DNA from: an uncultured Erysipelotrichaceae bacterium
Lineage (GTDB): Bacteria > Bacillota_I > Bacilli_A > RF39 > UBA660
Assembly (NCBI GenBank): GCA_902791625.1
Contig: CADAWN010000013.1
Span: forward strand, 1 to 32,785
Direction: 5' to 3'
Length of the DNA stretch: 32,785 bases
Shown here: piece by piece, positions 18,638 to 27,689 of the stretch
Layout: the number at the start of each line of letters is the position of its first letter
Position numbering within the stretch: the first letter of the stretch is position 1
Made by a program: the position numbers and the translations under genes
The notes under the pieces: generated by a model
Seen by the model: the letters and a program-made list of their open reading frames with translations, nothing else
Told to the model about the DNA's origin: nothing
The model's database searches: none

Positions 18638-21184
18638 ATGCGTAGAAGTGAAGTAGATAGAGAAAAACTTAGTCCAATGATGTTACAATACATGGAGATA
18701 AAAGATAACTATGAAGATACTATTATTTTCTTTAGATTAGGTGACTTTTATGAAATGTTTTTTGATGATGCAATACTTGCTAGTCGTGAACTAGAACTTA
18801 CTTTAACTGGTAAACAAGCAGGACTTGATGAAAGAGTTCCTATGTGTGGTATACCTCATCATGCATATTCAAGTTATGTAGATACATTAATAGAAAAAGG
18901 ATATAAAGTTGCTATATGTGAACAAATGGAAGATCCTAAACTTACTAAAGGAATGGTTAAAAGAGAAGTTGTACAAGTTGTAACAAAAGGTACAAGACTT
19001 GATTCTGGACTTGATTCTAAAAGTAATAACTATATAGCTAGTATCTATGATTTTAATTACTGTTATGGTATTAGTTTTACAGATATAACTACTGGTGAAT
19101 TCTACTCTGAAATAGTAGAAAAAGATGATTATAGTGTTATTAGAGAAGTAGTTAGAAATAACTTTAATGAAGTAATAGTAAATGATGAAATAGATAGAAA
19201 TTTAGTAAATATATTAAGAACTAATTATAATATTTTAGTAACTATTACTAAAGAAGAAGAAAAAAGTGATGTTTATTCATATATTTATGATGAAGTAGAA
19301 GATGAAAGAATAATTACTACTATTAAACACTTACTTTACTATATTACTAATACTAAGAAACAAGCTTTAACACATCTTCAAAAAGTAGAAATAATAAAGA
19401 GTGGAGATCACTTAATATTTGATGGAAATACAAAGAAAAATCTAGAACTTACTGAAACAATACGTACAAGTGACAGAACATACAGCTTGTTCTGGTTACT
19501 AGATAAGAATAAAACAGCTATGGGTTCACGTTTTCTAAAATATAATATAGAAAACCCTTTAACTAGTAAAAAAGAGTTAGAGAGAAGATATGACTTTGTA
19601 GAAAAATTATCTACTGAATTTATATTAAGAGATGACTTAATTAAAGAACTTAATGAAGTATATGATTTAGAAAGATTATGTGGAAGAATTAGTTATGGTA
19701 ACTTAAATGCGAAAGACTTATTACAATTAAAAACATCTCTATATCATTTACCAAGTATTAAGAAAATATTAGAAGAATTAAAATATGATAAAGAAATTGA
19801 AACACTAGATGAAGTATATAGTTTACTTGATAAATCAATCTCAGAAGATGCTCCATTTACTATTCATGAAGGTGGATTAATTAAGAGTGGGTATAACACG
19901 GAATTAGATGAATTAAGAAAAGTTAAAAGTGGATCTAAAGATTTTATCTTAACTCTTGAAAAAGAAGAAAAAGAACGTACTGGAATTAAGAATTTAAAAG
20001 TTGGATACAATAAAGTATTTGGTTATTATATAGAAATAAGTAAAAGTAATATACCACTTGTTAAAGATGAATTTGGATGGAATAGAAAGCAAACTTTAGC
20101 TAACTGTGAACGTTTTACAACACCACTACTTAAAGAAAAAGAAAATATTATTTTAGGAGCAGAAGAGAAAATAATTAACCTAGAATATAAACTATTTATG
20201 GATATAAGAGAAGTAGTTAAAAGATATATTACTAATTTACAAAATATATCTAAAATAATTAGTGAAGTAGATATGTTACAATCATTTTCTATTGTAACTG
20301 ATCAAAATAAATATGTAAGACCTAATCTAGTAGAAGATAAAAGTATAAGTCTAATAGACTGTCGTCATCCAGTAGTAGAAAAAGTAATGAAAGATAAGTA
20401 TATTCCTAATGATATAGTAATGGATAAGAATACTGATATATTACTTATTACTGGGCCTAATATGGCTGGAAAAAGTACTTATATGAGACAATGTGCGATT
20501 ACTATAATTATGGCTCAAATAGGTTGTTTTGTACCTTGTAAGAGTTGTACAATGCCTATATTTGATAAAATATTTACAAGAATTGGAGCTAGTGATGATT
20601 TAGTAAGTGGAGAATCTACTTTCATGGTTGAAATGAAAGAAGCTGAGTATGCTATTCGTGAAGCATCAGAAAATAGTTTAATCTTATTTGATGAATTAGG
20701 ACGTGGTACAGCTACATATGATGGTATGGCTCTTGCTCAAGCAATACTTGAGTATGTTCATGATAAAATAAAAGCTAAAACTATGTTTTCAACTCACTAT
20801 CATGAACTAACTGTTTTAGATAAAAAACTAAAAAGACTTAAAAATGTACATGTATCAGCTATTGAAGAAGATGGTAAAATTACATTCTTACATAAAGTAA
20901 AAACTGGTTCAGTAGATAAAAGTTATGGTATACATGTAGCATCCCTTGCAGGACTTCCTAAAGACTTAATAGATAGAAGTAGAGTAATACTTAAAGACTT
21001 TGAAAAACAAAATGTAAAAGAAAGTAAGTATATGCAGACATCTCTTTTTGATGAAGTAGTAGAAGAACCAAAAGAAAATAAAATAGAAAAAGAAATTAAA
21101 AATATTAATCCTTTAGAGATGACACCAATAGATGCTATTAATTTCTTATATAAATTAAAGCAAGAAATGAAAGAGAATAAGTAA
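18638..21184 (+). CDS. mutS: DNA mismatch repair protein MutS
   Basis: Recognises mismatches and small loops and signals repair. It is 848 residues, the full family length. The N-terminal mismatch-binding domain carries the GDFYEMFFDDA motif, with the Phe-x-Glu that probes the mismatch. Core and clamp domains follow. The ATPase domain has Walker A GPNMAGKSTYMRQ near residue 605, then DDLVSGESTFMVEM, Walker B LILFDELGRGTATYDG and STHYHEL. The C-terminal tail (NPLEMTPIDAINFLYKLK) is the usual dimer/tetramer helix. I chose ATG 18638 over the in-frame GTGs at 18626 and 18629, because ggtgaa at 18628-18633 then serves as ribosome binding site. No mutL follows directly, although that pair is common; it may be elsewhere in the genome. 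Confidence 0.98.
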   Translation: MRRSEVDREKLSPMMLQYMEIKDNYEDTIIFFRLGDFYEMFFDDAILASRELELTLTGKQAGLDERVPMCGIPHHAYSSYVDTLIEKGYKVAICEQMEDPKLTKGMVKREVVQVVTKGTRLDSGLDSKSNNYIASIYDFNYCYGISFTDITTGEFYSEIVEKDDYSVIREVVRNNFNEVIVNDEIDRNLVNILRTNYNILVTITKEEEKSDVYSYIYDEVEDERIITTIKHLLYYITNTKKQALTHLQKVEIIKSGDHLIFDGNTKKNLELTETIRTSDRTYSLFWLLDKNKTAMGSRFLKYNIENPLTSKKELERRYDFVEKLSTEFILRDDLIKELNEVYDLERLCGRISYGNLNAKDLLQLKTSLYHLPSIKKILEELKYDKEIETLDEVYSLLDKSISEDAPFTIHEGGLIKSGYNTELDELRKVKSGSKDFILTLEKEEKERTGIKNLKVGYNKVFGYYIEISKSNIPLVKDEFGWNRKQTLANCERFTTPLLKEKENIILGAEEKIINLEYKLFMDIREVVKRYITNLQNISKIISEVDMLQSFSIVTDQNKYVRPNLVEDKSISLIDCRHPVVEKVMKDKYIPNDIVMDKNTDILLITGPNMAGKSTYMRQCAITIIMAQIGCFVPCKSCTMPIFDKIFTRIGASDDLVSGESTFMVEMKEAEYAIREASENSLILFDELGRGTATYDGMALAQAILEYVHDKIKAKTMFSTHYHELTVLDKKLKRLKNVHVSAIEEDGKITFLHKVKTGSVDKSYGIHVASLAGLPKDLIDRSRVILKDFEKQNVKESKYMQTSLFDEVVEEPKENKIEKEIKNINPLEMTPIDAINFLYKLKQEMKENK

Positions 21185-21202
21185 TTATCTCTTTTTCTTT
21201 TT
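21172..21202 (+). terminator. Probable terminator after mutS
   Basis: Stem agaga(a)taa / ttatctct with one bulged base (21172-21192), followed by ttttcttttt. It overlaps the mutS stop. Confidence 0.55.
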
Positions 21203-21211
21203 AGTATTTTA

Positions 21212-21220
21212 TGATAAAAT
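21212..21220 (+). promoter_or_regulatory. Putative extended -10 for nusB-xseAB
   Basis: TGATAAAAT, 16 nt before the nusB ATG. This matches the extended -10 pattern seen before other genes in the window. Confidence 0.5.
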
Positions 21221-21236
21221 TAATGTGGTGATTAAA

Positions 21237-21647
21237 ATGAGAAATAGAAGTGAATTAAGAGAAGTAGCAATGAAGTGCTTATATCAAGTTTATATTATGG
21301 AACCAACTAATATAGAATTTAATGTTGATGATATAATAAAAGAACAAATTGAAGTAGAAAATGAATTTGTTACTGAACTTGTAAAAGGTGTACTTGATAA
21401 TAGTAAAAAAATAGATGAACTTGCTAATAAATATCTAGTTGATTGGACTATTGATAGATTAAATAAAGTAGATAAAGCAATTCTTTCTATTGGTATATAT
21501 GAACTTACTCTAACAAATACTCCTAGTGTTGTTGCTATTAATGAATCCATTGAACTATCTAAAAAATATAGTGATGAAGCTGTAACTAAGATGATTAACG
21601 GAGTACTTGATAGTATCTATCATAATGAGGATATAGATGAAAGATAA
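21237..21647 (+). CDS. nusB: Transcription antitermination factor NusB
   Basis: An all-helical RNA-binding protein of 136 residues that, with NusE, binds boxA RNA in antitermination of rRNA operons. Family signatures are the N-terminal REVAMKCLYQVY segment, ELVKGVLDN in the middle, WTIDRLNKVDKAILSIGIYEL, and the end AINESIELSKKYSDEAVTKMINGVLDSI. I chose ATG 21237 over the in-frame GTG at 21225, because ggtgat precedes it. The last 11 bases overlap xseA, giving the nusB-xseA-xseB operon known from Firmicutes (folD, often between them, is absent here). Confidence 0.95.
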   Translation: MRNRSELREVAMKCLYQVYIMEPTNIEFNVDDIIKEQIEVENEFVTELVKGVLDNSKKIDELANKYLVDWTIDRLNKVDKAILSIGIYELTLTNTPSVVAINESIELSKKYSDEAVTKMINGVLDSIYHNEDIDER

Positions 21648-22890
21648 ATATATAAGTATTATCCAATTAACAAGATATTTAAAATATAAAATAGATAATG
21701 ATCCAAATTTAGATCAAGTGTTCTTAAGAGGTGAAATATCAAATTTTAAAGCTCATTCTCGTGGACACTTTTATTTCACGTTAAAAGATGAAGAATCGCG
21801 TATAAATGCTGTAATGTTCGCATCTAATGCTTCTAAAATTAAATTTGTACCTCAAGATGGTATGAAAGTACTTGTAACTGGTAAAGTAAGTATATATCCT
21901 GCTAATGGAGGATATCAGATATATGTAAGTGATATGGAAGAAGATGGAATTGGTAATCTTTATATCGCTTATGAGAAGTTAAAAAAGAAATTAGAAGAAG
22001 AAGGATTATTTAATAAAGAACATAAAAAAGAAATACCTAAAATACCTAATAAAGTAGGTGTTGTAACTGCACCAACTGGTGCTGCTATTAGAGATATTAT
22101 TTCAACTATTAAAAGAAGATGGCCAATATGTGAGATTATTCTTTTTCCAGCACTTGTACAAGGAGAAGAAGCAAAAGATGATATTGTAAGGCAGATTAAA
22201 CGAGCTGAAGATTATAATATTGATACTTTGATTGTTGGACGTGGTGGAGGAAGTATTGAAGATTTATGGGCATTTAATGAAGAAATAGTTGCTCGTGCAA
22301 TATATAACTGTCCTATACCAACTATTAGTGCTGTTGGTCATGAAATAGATTTTACAATTGCAGACTTTGTCGCAGACATGCGAGCTCCAACTCCAACAGG
22401 AGCAGGAGAGTTAGCTGTTCCAAATCTTACAGATATTAGAAATTTACTAAATCAAATAAGTATTAGATCAAATAAAGCAGTACTTAATAAAATAGAGATC
22501 AATAAGAAAAAACTGGATAGTATTAAATCTAGACATATATTTAGAGAACCAATAAAAATATATGAAGCTAAAGAACAGAAATTTGATTATTTATTTGAAA
22601 AACTTAAATATAGTATAACTACAATATATAATGATAAATCAAATAGATATTTAAAATTAAAAGAAAATATAATCTTCAAAGATCCTAATATATTACTTGA
22701 TAAAAAGAAAAATAATTATTTAAGAATAATTAGTAAACTAGAAACATTAAGTCCACTTTTAACTATTAAAAGAGGATATTCTATTACTAAGAATAATGGT
22801 AAAGTAATACAAAGTGTAAAAGATGTTAAGAAAAAAGATAGACTTGAAATAGAAGTTAGTGATGGCATTATTAATGCAGAAGCTTTATAG
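21637..22890 (+). CDS. xseA: Exodeoxyribonuclease VII large subunit
   Basis: Catalytic subunit of the single-strand exonuclease ExoVII. The 417 residues show an N-terminal OB fold (SNFKAHSRGHFYFTLKDE), then the nuclease core with GVVTAPTGAAIRDI, the RGGGSIEDLWAFNEE motif and AVGHEIDFTIADFVADMRAPTPTGAGE. A long helical coiled-coil region follows, with a short conserved end LKRGYSI-type motif (IKRGYSITKNNGK). It overlaps nusB by 11 bases and has a gagg site inside nusB. xseB follows after 9 bases. Confidence 0.97.
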   Translation: MKDKYISIIQLTRYLKYKIDNDPNLDQVFLRGEISNFKAHSRGHFYFTLKDEESRINAVMFASNASKIKFVPQDGMKVLVTGKVSIYPANGGYQIYVSDMEEDGIGNLYIAYEKLKKKLEEEGLFNKEHKKEIPKIPNKVGVVTAPTGAAIRDIISTIKRRWPICEIILFPALVQGEEAKDDIVRQIKRAEDYNIDTLIVGRGGGSIEDLWAFNEEIVARAIYNCPIPTISAVGHEIDFTIADFVADMRAPTPTGAGELAVPNLTDIRNLLNQISIRSNKAVLNKIEINKKKLDSIKSRHIFREPIKIYEAKEQKFDYLFEKLKYSITTIYNDKSNRYLKLKENIIFKDPNILLDKKKNNYLRIISKLETLSPLLTIKRGYSITKNNGKVIQSVKDVKKKDRLEIEVSDGIINAEAL

Positions 22891-22899
22891 GAGGATAAC

Positions 22900-23130
22900 A
22901 TGGCAAAAGAAAAAGAATTAAATTTTGAAGAAAATTTAGAAAAATTAGAAGAATTAGTTAAAGATTTAGAAAATGGTAATGTACCACTAGATGATGCGAT
23001 AAATAAGTATCAAGAAGCTATGAAAATAGCTAAAGTTTGTGATGAAAAACTAAAAAGTGCTGAAGAAGCAATTACTAAAATAGTAAAAGATGATAATAGT
23101 GTTGAAGATTTTGAAGTAACAGAAGAATAA
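22900..23130 (+). CDS. xseB: Exodeoxyribonuclease VII small subunit
   Basis: A 76-residue helical protein. It begins FEENLEKLEELVKDLENGNVPLDDAI, the standard XseB helix-turn pattern, and continues with YQEAMKIAKVCDEKLKSAEEAI, which packs along the XseA coiled coil. It has a perfect aggagg ribosome binding site and lies 9 bases after xseA. An acidic tail ends the protein. Confidence 0.96.
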   Translation: MAKEKELNFEENLEKLEELVKDLENGNVPLDDAINKYQEAMKIAKVCDEKLKSAEEAITKIVKDDNSVEDFEVTEE

Positions 23131-23142
23131 AAGGAGATAACT

Positions 23143-24366
23143 ATGGAATTTTGTACATTAACAGAAAAAGAATTTAGAAGTTTTTTAGAAAAGTCACCAG
23201 AAAGAACTTTTTTACAAACTCCTGAAATAGGTAAATTAAGAGAAAAATCAGGATGGAAAGTTGAATATTTAGGAGTTAAAGAAGGTAAAAAAGTTACTGC
23301 AGCAACTCTTATGACTTCAAAAGTAATGCATTTTGGATATAAAGAATTTTATGCTCCACGTGGACTACTAGTTGATTATAAAAATAAAGAGTTACTTACT
23401 TTCTTTACTAATAGTCTTAAAAAACACGTTAAAGAAAATAAAGGTTATGAATTTAGAATTGATCCATATGTTATAAATGTAGAAAGAGATAGTGCTGGTG
23501 AAATTGTTGAAGGTGGAGTAGATAATAGACAAATAAGAACTACACTAGAGGCACTTGGATATAAAAGAATAAAAAAAGAAAACATGGAACAAGTTGGATG
23601 GATGTATGTACTTGATATAGATGGTAAAACAGAAGATGAAGTTCTTAAAAACATGAAACCTAATACTAGAAATACTATTAGAAAAACACTTAAAAATGGT
23701 ATAGAAATAATTGAACTAGAAAAGAAAGATTTACCTATGTTTCATAAAATTATGATAGAAACTGGTAAAAGAAAAGGTTTTCATATTAGAAGTCTAAAAT
23801 ACTTTGAAGATATGTATGACTTATTTAAACCAAGAGATGAAATTAAATTTTTACTTACTAGACTTGATTTAAAAAAACATATTAAGATGCTTGAAGAAGA
23901 TAAGGAAAAACAGCTAGAAGAAAAGAATAAATTAAACGATGCTAAATATAATGATGGTAAAAGAAAAGCTTTTGATCTTGCTATTCAAGGTATAGAAAAA
24001 AGAATAAAACAAGCAGAAGAAATAATGGAGAAAGATGGAGAAGTAATTAACCTATCAAGTTCTATGTTTATTATGATTGATCCAGAAATTATATATTTAT
24101 CAAGTGGTAACTATGAAGAATATATGTGTTATAACTCTCAATACTTAATTCAATGGGAAATGATTAAGTATGGTATAGAACATAAATTTAAAAGATATAA
24201 CTTCTATGGTATAACAGGAAATTTTGATAAAAATGATAAAGATTATGGTATATATGAGTTTAAAACAGGCTTTAATGGCTTTGTAGAAGAGTTAATTGGA
24301 GAATATACCTATCCAACTTCATTTATGTATCACATAATGAATTTAATACATAAAATAAGAAAATAG
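23143..24366 (+). CDS. FemAB-family peptidoglycan aminoacyltransferase
   Basis: A 407-residue member of the FemA/FemX/MurM family, which adds amino acids from aminoacyl-tRNA to the stem peptide of lipid II on the cytoplasmic face. It has two GNAT-like domains; the second is interrupted by a helical coiled-coil arm (about residues 245-300), a Fem hallmark. Recognisable segments are FLQTPEIGKLREKSGWKVEYLG near the start, MKPNTRNTIRKTLKNGIEI (about 170), and the end YNFYGITGNF...YGIYEFKTGFNGFVEELIGEY. Which amino acid it adds, and whether it is the first or a later one, is not visible. It sits 12 bases after xseB with an aaggag site, so it is probably co-transcribed with nusB-xseAB, and it ends in a terminator. 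Confidence 0.9.
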   Translation: MEFCTLTEKEFRSFLEKSPERTFLQTPEIGKLREKSGWKVEYLGVKEGKKVTAATLMTSKVMHFGYKEFYAPRGLLVDYKNKELLTFFTNSLKKHVKENKGYEFRIDPYVINVERDSAGEIVEGGVDNRQIRTTLEALGYKRIKKENMEQVGWMYVLDIDGKTEDEVLKNMKPNTRNTIRKTLKNGIEIIELEKKDLPMFHKIMIETGKRKGFHIRSLKYFEDMYDLFKPRDEIKFLLTRLDLKKHIKMLEEDKEKQLEEKNKLNDAKYNDGKRKAFDLAIQGIEKRIKQAEEIMEKDGEVINLSSSMFIMIDPEIIYLSSGNYEEYMCYNSQYLIQWEMIKYGIEHKFKRYNFYGITGNFDKNDKDYGIYEFKTGFNGFVEELIGEYTYPTSFMYHIMNLIHKIRK

Positions 24367-24391
24367 AAATATTTTCTTTATTTTTTTTATC
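24357..24391 (+). terminator. Intrinsic terminator after the fem gene
   Basis: Stem aagaaaata (24357-24365) / tattttctt (24370-24378) with a GAAA loop, followed by a long T tract. It overlaps the fem stop codon. Confidence 0.8.
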
Positions 24392-24396
24392 TTTTG

Positions 24397-24405
24397 TGTT
24401 ATAAT
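24397..24405 (+). promoter_or_regulatory. Putative extended -10 for sigA
   Basis: TGTTATAAT with TATAAT at 24400-24405, 27 nt before the sigA ATG. No clear -35. Confidence 0.6.
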
Positions 24406-24432
24406 ATAGTGCAACGAAAAAGAGGGAAAAAT

Positions 24433-25755
24433 ATGAATTACGATGAAACAAAAAAATTTATAGAAAAACTAGATTTAAAAGATAAGAATAAAGCTTTTCT
24501 TGATTTAGTTAATTATTTTAAAGAAAATAATACTGTTATTACAGAAAGTGAATATGTAGAATTAATAGATAATTATTCATTTATTAGTAGTGTCTTAAAT
24601 ACATTAATGACTAATGAAGAATTTGAAAGTCTAATACAAGATAATGAATATATTATTTGTTTAATGTCTGTTTATAATGAAAAAAATAATGAAGATAATT
24701 TTGAAGAAGATTTAAATAACTATGAAGAGATTGAATACGATATAAGTGATGCAGCATATGATCCTGTAAAAATATATATGAATGAAGCTACAAAATATCC
24801 ATTATTGTCGCATGAAGAAACTATTGAATTATTTAAAAAATATAAAGAAGGAGACAAAAAAGCAAGAAAGAAAATAATTAACCATAATTTAAGATTAGTT
24901 ATAAGTATTGCTAAAAAATATTCAAATCAAGGATTAGATTTTGGAGATCTTATTGAAGAAGGAAATATTGGTCTAATGACTGCAGTAGACAAATTTGAAT
25001 ATGAAAGAGGATTTAGATTTTCTACATATGCGACTTGGTGGATAAGACAAGCAATTACTCGTAGTGTTTACGATCATGGTAAAACTATAAGAATACCCGT
25101 ACATGTTAATGAAGATATTAAAAAAATTAGAAGTATTCAAATTAAATTAACTCAATCTCTTGGGCATGAACCTAGTATAGAAGAAATAGCTAAAGAAATT
25201 GGTTACACAGTTGAAAAAGTAAGGGAAATAGATAGAGCAAGTCAACTACCTGTTTATATGGATGAAGCAATAGGTGAAGATCATGAAACTACTAGAGGTG
25301 ACATGATGGTTGATGAAAATGCTGAAAGTGCTGTTGAACTAATGGAAAATAACGATTTACGTAATCTTTTAATAAGTGCACTTGATACTCTAGAAGAACG
25401 TCAAAAAGAAGTACTAATGATGAGATTTGGGCTTAATGGTGATAGTCCTATGACACTTGATGAAATAGGTAAACATTATGATGTTACTAGAGAAAGAGTA
25501 AGACAAATAGAACATAAAGCATTAAGTAGATTAAGAAGAAATCCTAGAATTAAAAATAAGATACATAATTATCATGAAGATACAAATGATGAAAATATGA
25601 GTAAATATAGACGTGTAATAACACCAGCAGAACAAAAACTAATTGAAGAAAGAATTGCTAGAATGAATCAAGCACACGAAAACCGTGAAAATAACGATTC
25701 TCATAAACAATATGTTAAAAAAAGAACATTTTTTAAACAAAAGAAGCTAGACTAA
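24433..25755 (+). CDS. sigA: Primary sigma factor SigA/RpoD
   Basis: Housekeeping sigma-70, 440 residues. The N-terminal 105 residues are acidic and helical (a region 1.1-like part). Region 1.2 starts near [16 protein letters not shown]. Region 2 spans about 146-222 with [16 protein letters not shown] (-10 recognition) and [10 protein letters not shown]. Region 3 carries the [15 protein letters not shown] segment. Region 4 (about 312-372) has [15 protein letters not shown] and [20 protein letters not shown] (-35 recognition). Unusually, about 63 more residues follow region 4; they are charged, with a helical middle and a Lys-rich end. Most primary sigmas end within 10-15 residues of this point. 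ATG 24433 is chosen for the agaggg site; an in-frame TTG at 24394 lies upstream of the -10. dnaG, the usual partner, is not upstream. Confidence 0.93.
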   Translation: MNYDETKKFIEKLDLKDKNKAFLDLVNYFKENNTVITESEYVELIDNYSFISSVLNTLMTNEEFESLIQDNEYIICLMSVYNEKNNEDNFEEDLNNYEEIEYDISDAAYDPVKIYMNEATKYPLLSHEETIELFKKYKEGDKKARKKIINHNLRLVISIAKKYSNQGLDFGDLIEEGNIGLMTAVDKFEYERGFRFSTYATWWIRQAITRSVYDHGKTIRIPVHVNEDIKKIRSIQIKLTQSLGHEPSIEEIAKEIGYTVEKVREIDRASQLPVYMDEAIGEDHETTRGDMMVDENAESAVELMENNDLRNLLISALDTLEERQKEVLMMRFGLNGDSPMTLDEIGKHYDVTRERVRQIEHKALSRLRRNPRIKNKIHNYHEDTNDENMSKYRRVITPAEQKLIEERIARMNQAHENRENNDSHKQYVKKRTFFKQKKLD

Positions 25756-25775
25756 TTGTCTGCTTCTTTTAACAT
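25739..25775. terminator. Bidirectional terminator at the sigA/spoIVB junction
   Basis: Stem aaaagaagc + agac (25739-25752, one bulged t) with gtct + gcttctttt (25758-25770). A-rich on one side and T-rich on the other, so it can serve both convergent genes. It lies within both coding ends. Confidence 0.7.
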
Positions 25776-26732
25776 TGTAGTAATAAAAATACCATATCCT
25801 TTTTTAGAATCATTTACTATAACATGAGTTACTGCTCCTACAATCTTGTTATCCTGTAGAATAGGGGAACCACTCATACCTTGAACAACACCACCTGTAC
25901 TATTTAATAGTTCTTCATCTGTTATTTCAAACAATATATTTTTAGTATCCGAATTAGGATTTAATTTAATAATATTTATTCTAAATTCTTTTATTTCATC
26001 ATTATTTATAACAGTTCTTATTTTAGCTTCTCCTAAATGTATATCTTTAATAGTTCCTACTTCTATAGTTTTGATATCAGGTAATTTATCTGTATAAGTA
26101 CCGAATATTCCAGAGGTCGTATTTTCCGAAATATTTCCATAAACTTTTGACTTATCGTACCTCGCATTTTTTTCACCTGCTTTACCATCTTCACTTTTAT
26201 TTATACTAGTAACATCAGATTTAAATATTTTACCATCTTTTATCTCAAACTTCTTTGATGTAGTTTTTTCTAATATTTCATGACCAAGAGCTCCAAACTT
26301 TAAAGTCTCTGGATCAATAAAAGTTAAAGTACCAATACCTTGTATACTATCTTTTACATATATTCCTGTTTTATATACACCATCTTGATTAGTTCTACTT
26401 GCTTTTAAACTAAGTTCTTTATTATCTCTTATTATTGTATAATTAATACTTTCTTCATTTGATTCTTTTACAACATTAACCATATCATCAATACTATTTA
26501 CTATTTTATCATTTACTTTAATAATTCTGTCACCAACTTGGAAACCACTATCTTTCGCAATTAATTTATTATCTACTTCATAAAAACCAACAACAAGTAC
26601 ACCATTCGAACTAACTTCAATTCCTACGTTTTCACCACCAGGAATAATAAAATTAGAGTACGCTAAAACATTTATAGGTATTATTGTAATAATAAGTAAC
26701 CATATTATAGTTAGTAGTTTGTTTTTCTTCAT
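25752..26732 (-). CDS. spoIVB: SpoIVB peptidase (S55), sporulation signalling protease
   Basis: Serine protease secreted from the forespore that triggers SpoIVFB-dependent sigma-K activation in Bacillus. The 326 residues comprise a signal or membrane anchor (about 6-25), a PDZ domain around 50-112 ([13 protein letters not shown]), and the S55 catalytic domain. That domain carries H151 in FGALGHEI and S289 in [10 protein letters not shown], so the key residues are present; D272 is a candidate for the acid. The C-terminal [16 protein letters not shown] segment is characteristic. It is shorter than the Bacillus protein (about 425), mostly in the N-terminal half. The ATG has an aaaggag site at good spacing. 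Its end overlaps the sigA end by four bases. Confidence 0.92.
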   Translation of the reverse strand: MKKNKLLTIIWLLIITIIPINVLAYSNFIIPGGENVGIEVSSNGVLVVGFYEVDNKLIAKDSGFQVGDRIIKVNDKIVNSIDDMVNVVKESNEESINYTIIRDNKELSLKASRTNQDGVYKTGIYVKDSIQGIGTLTFIDPETLKFGALGHEILEKTTSKKFEIKDGKIFKSDVTSINKSEDGKAGEKNARYDKSKVYGNISENTTSGIFGTYTDKLPDIKTIEVGTIKDIHLGEAKIRTVINNDEIKEFRINIIKLNPNSDTKNILFEITDEELLNSTGGVVQGMSGSPILQDNKIVGAVTHVIVNDSKKGYGIFITTMLKEADN

Positions 26733-26845
26733 AAAACCAACTCCTTTACAAACTACATTATTAATATGTACTTAATTATTAATTTTAGAAGTAACAATAA
26801 TTTCCTTTTTATAAAAAATAATATATAATTTAAAGAGAGGTAATT

Positions 26846-27649
26846 ATGAAAAAAGTATATATAGAAATAACTAATAATTGTAATTTAAATTGTTCTTTTT
26901 GTATTAAGAATGATAGAGTAAATAAATTTATTAGTATAGAAGAATTTAAAATAATTTTAGAAAAAATTAAACCATATACTAAGTACATTTATCTACATGT
27001 AATGGGAGAAGCACTTCTTCATCCAAAAATAAATGAATTGATAGATTTAGCTTCTCGATATTTCAATGTAAATATAACTACTAATGGTTATTTAATAGAT
27101 AGAATTAAAACTAAAAATATTAGACAAATTAATATATCTATACATAGTTTTGACTATAAATATAAAACTAATACAGAAGAATATTTAAATAATATTTTTA
27201 AAGTGGTTGATAAACTAGATAATACATACATATCTTATCGTTTTTGGGTTAATAATAAAAATAGTAGAGAACTATTAGATATTATTAATAAACACTATAA
27301 TACTAATTTTAAATTAGAAGAACTAAAAAAAGATAATAAGATTAATGATCATATATTTATAAATACTTATAATGAATTTATATGGCCTGATTTAAATAAT
27401 GATTATTATAGTGAAGAAGGTAAGTGTTATGCATTACGTGATCATATAGGAATACTAGTAGATGGTACAGTTGTACCTTGTTGCTTAGATTCTAAAGGAA
27501 TAATTAATTTAGGAAATATTTATAAAGATAATTTAGAAGATATATTAAATAGTGATAGAGTTAAGAAGATGTTAGATGGATTTAGAAATAATAAAAAGAT
27601 AGAAAAGTTATGTAAGAAATGTAATTTTCTGGATATAGATGAAGTATAA
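26846..27649 (+). CDS. Radical SAM/SPASM domain protein
   Basis: A 267-residue radical SAM enzyme. The cluster motif is CX3CX2C at C12, C16 and C19 (NNCNLNCSFC). A strand with HVMGEALLHP follows, which corresponds to the GGEPLL-type motif. The C-terminal half carries extra Cys: CYALRDHIGILVDGTVVPCC, then CKKC near the end, a SPASM-type auxiliary cluster site. Relatives modify peptides, activate sulfatases or act on sugars; nothing here fixes the substrate. No precursor peptide is evident next to it. The start follows agagaggt, and a TATAAT lies 16 nt before the ATG (26824-26829). It diverges from spoIVB. A hairpin separates it from yetF. Confidence 0.85.
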   Translation: MKKVYIEITNNCNLNCSFCIKNDRVNKFISIEEFKIILEKIKPYTKYIYLHVMGEALLHPKINELIDLASRYFNVNITTNGYLIDRIKTKNIRQINISIHSFDYKYKTNTEEYLNNIFKVVDKLDNTYISYRFWVNNKNSRELLDIINKHYNTNFKLEELKKDNKINDHIFINTYNEFIWPDLNNDYYSEEGKCYALRDHIGILVDGTVVPCCLDSKGIINLGNIYKDNLEDILNSDRVKKMLDGFRNNKKIEKLCKKCNFLDIDEV

Positions 27650-27657
27650 AAGTAAAT

Positions 27658-27686
27658 AAAACCTCCACAATATAAATGGAGGTTTT
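27658..27686 (+). promoter_or_regulatory. Hairpin that buries the yetF ribosome binding site
   Basis: A perfect 10-bp stem: aaaacctcca (27658-27667), 9-nt loop, tggaggtttt (27677-27686). The right arm contains the only plausible Shine-Dalgarno for the next gene, ggagg at 27678-27682, 7 nt before its ATG. The hairpin ends in only four Ts, so it could also act as a weak terminator of the radical SAM transcript. Confidence 0.75.
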
Positions 27687-27689
27687 ACT

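Noticed and set aside
26733-26845. Sigma-G type promoter before spoIVB (CATATTA on the - strand)
   Set aside because: The -10-like match is short, and no acceptable -35 element lies at the right distance in this A/T-rich gap.
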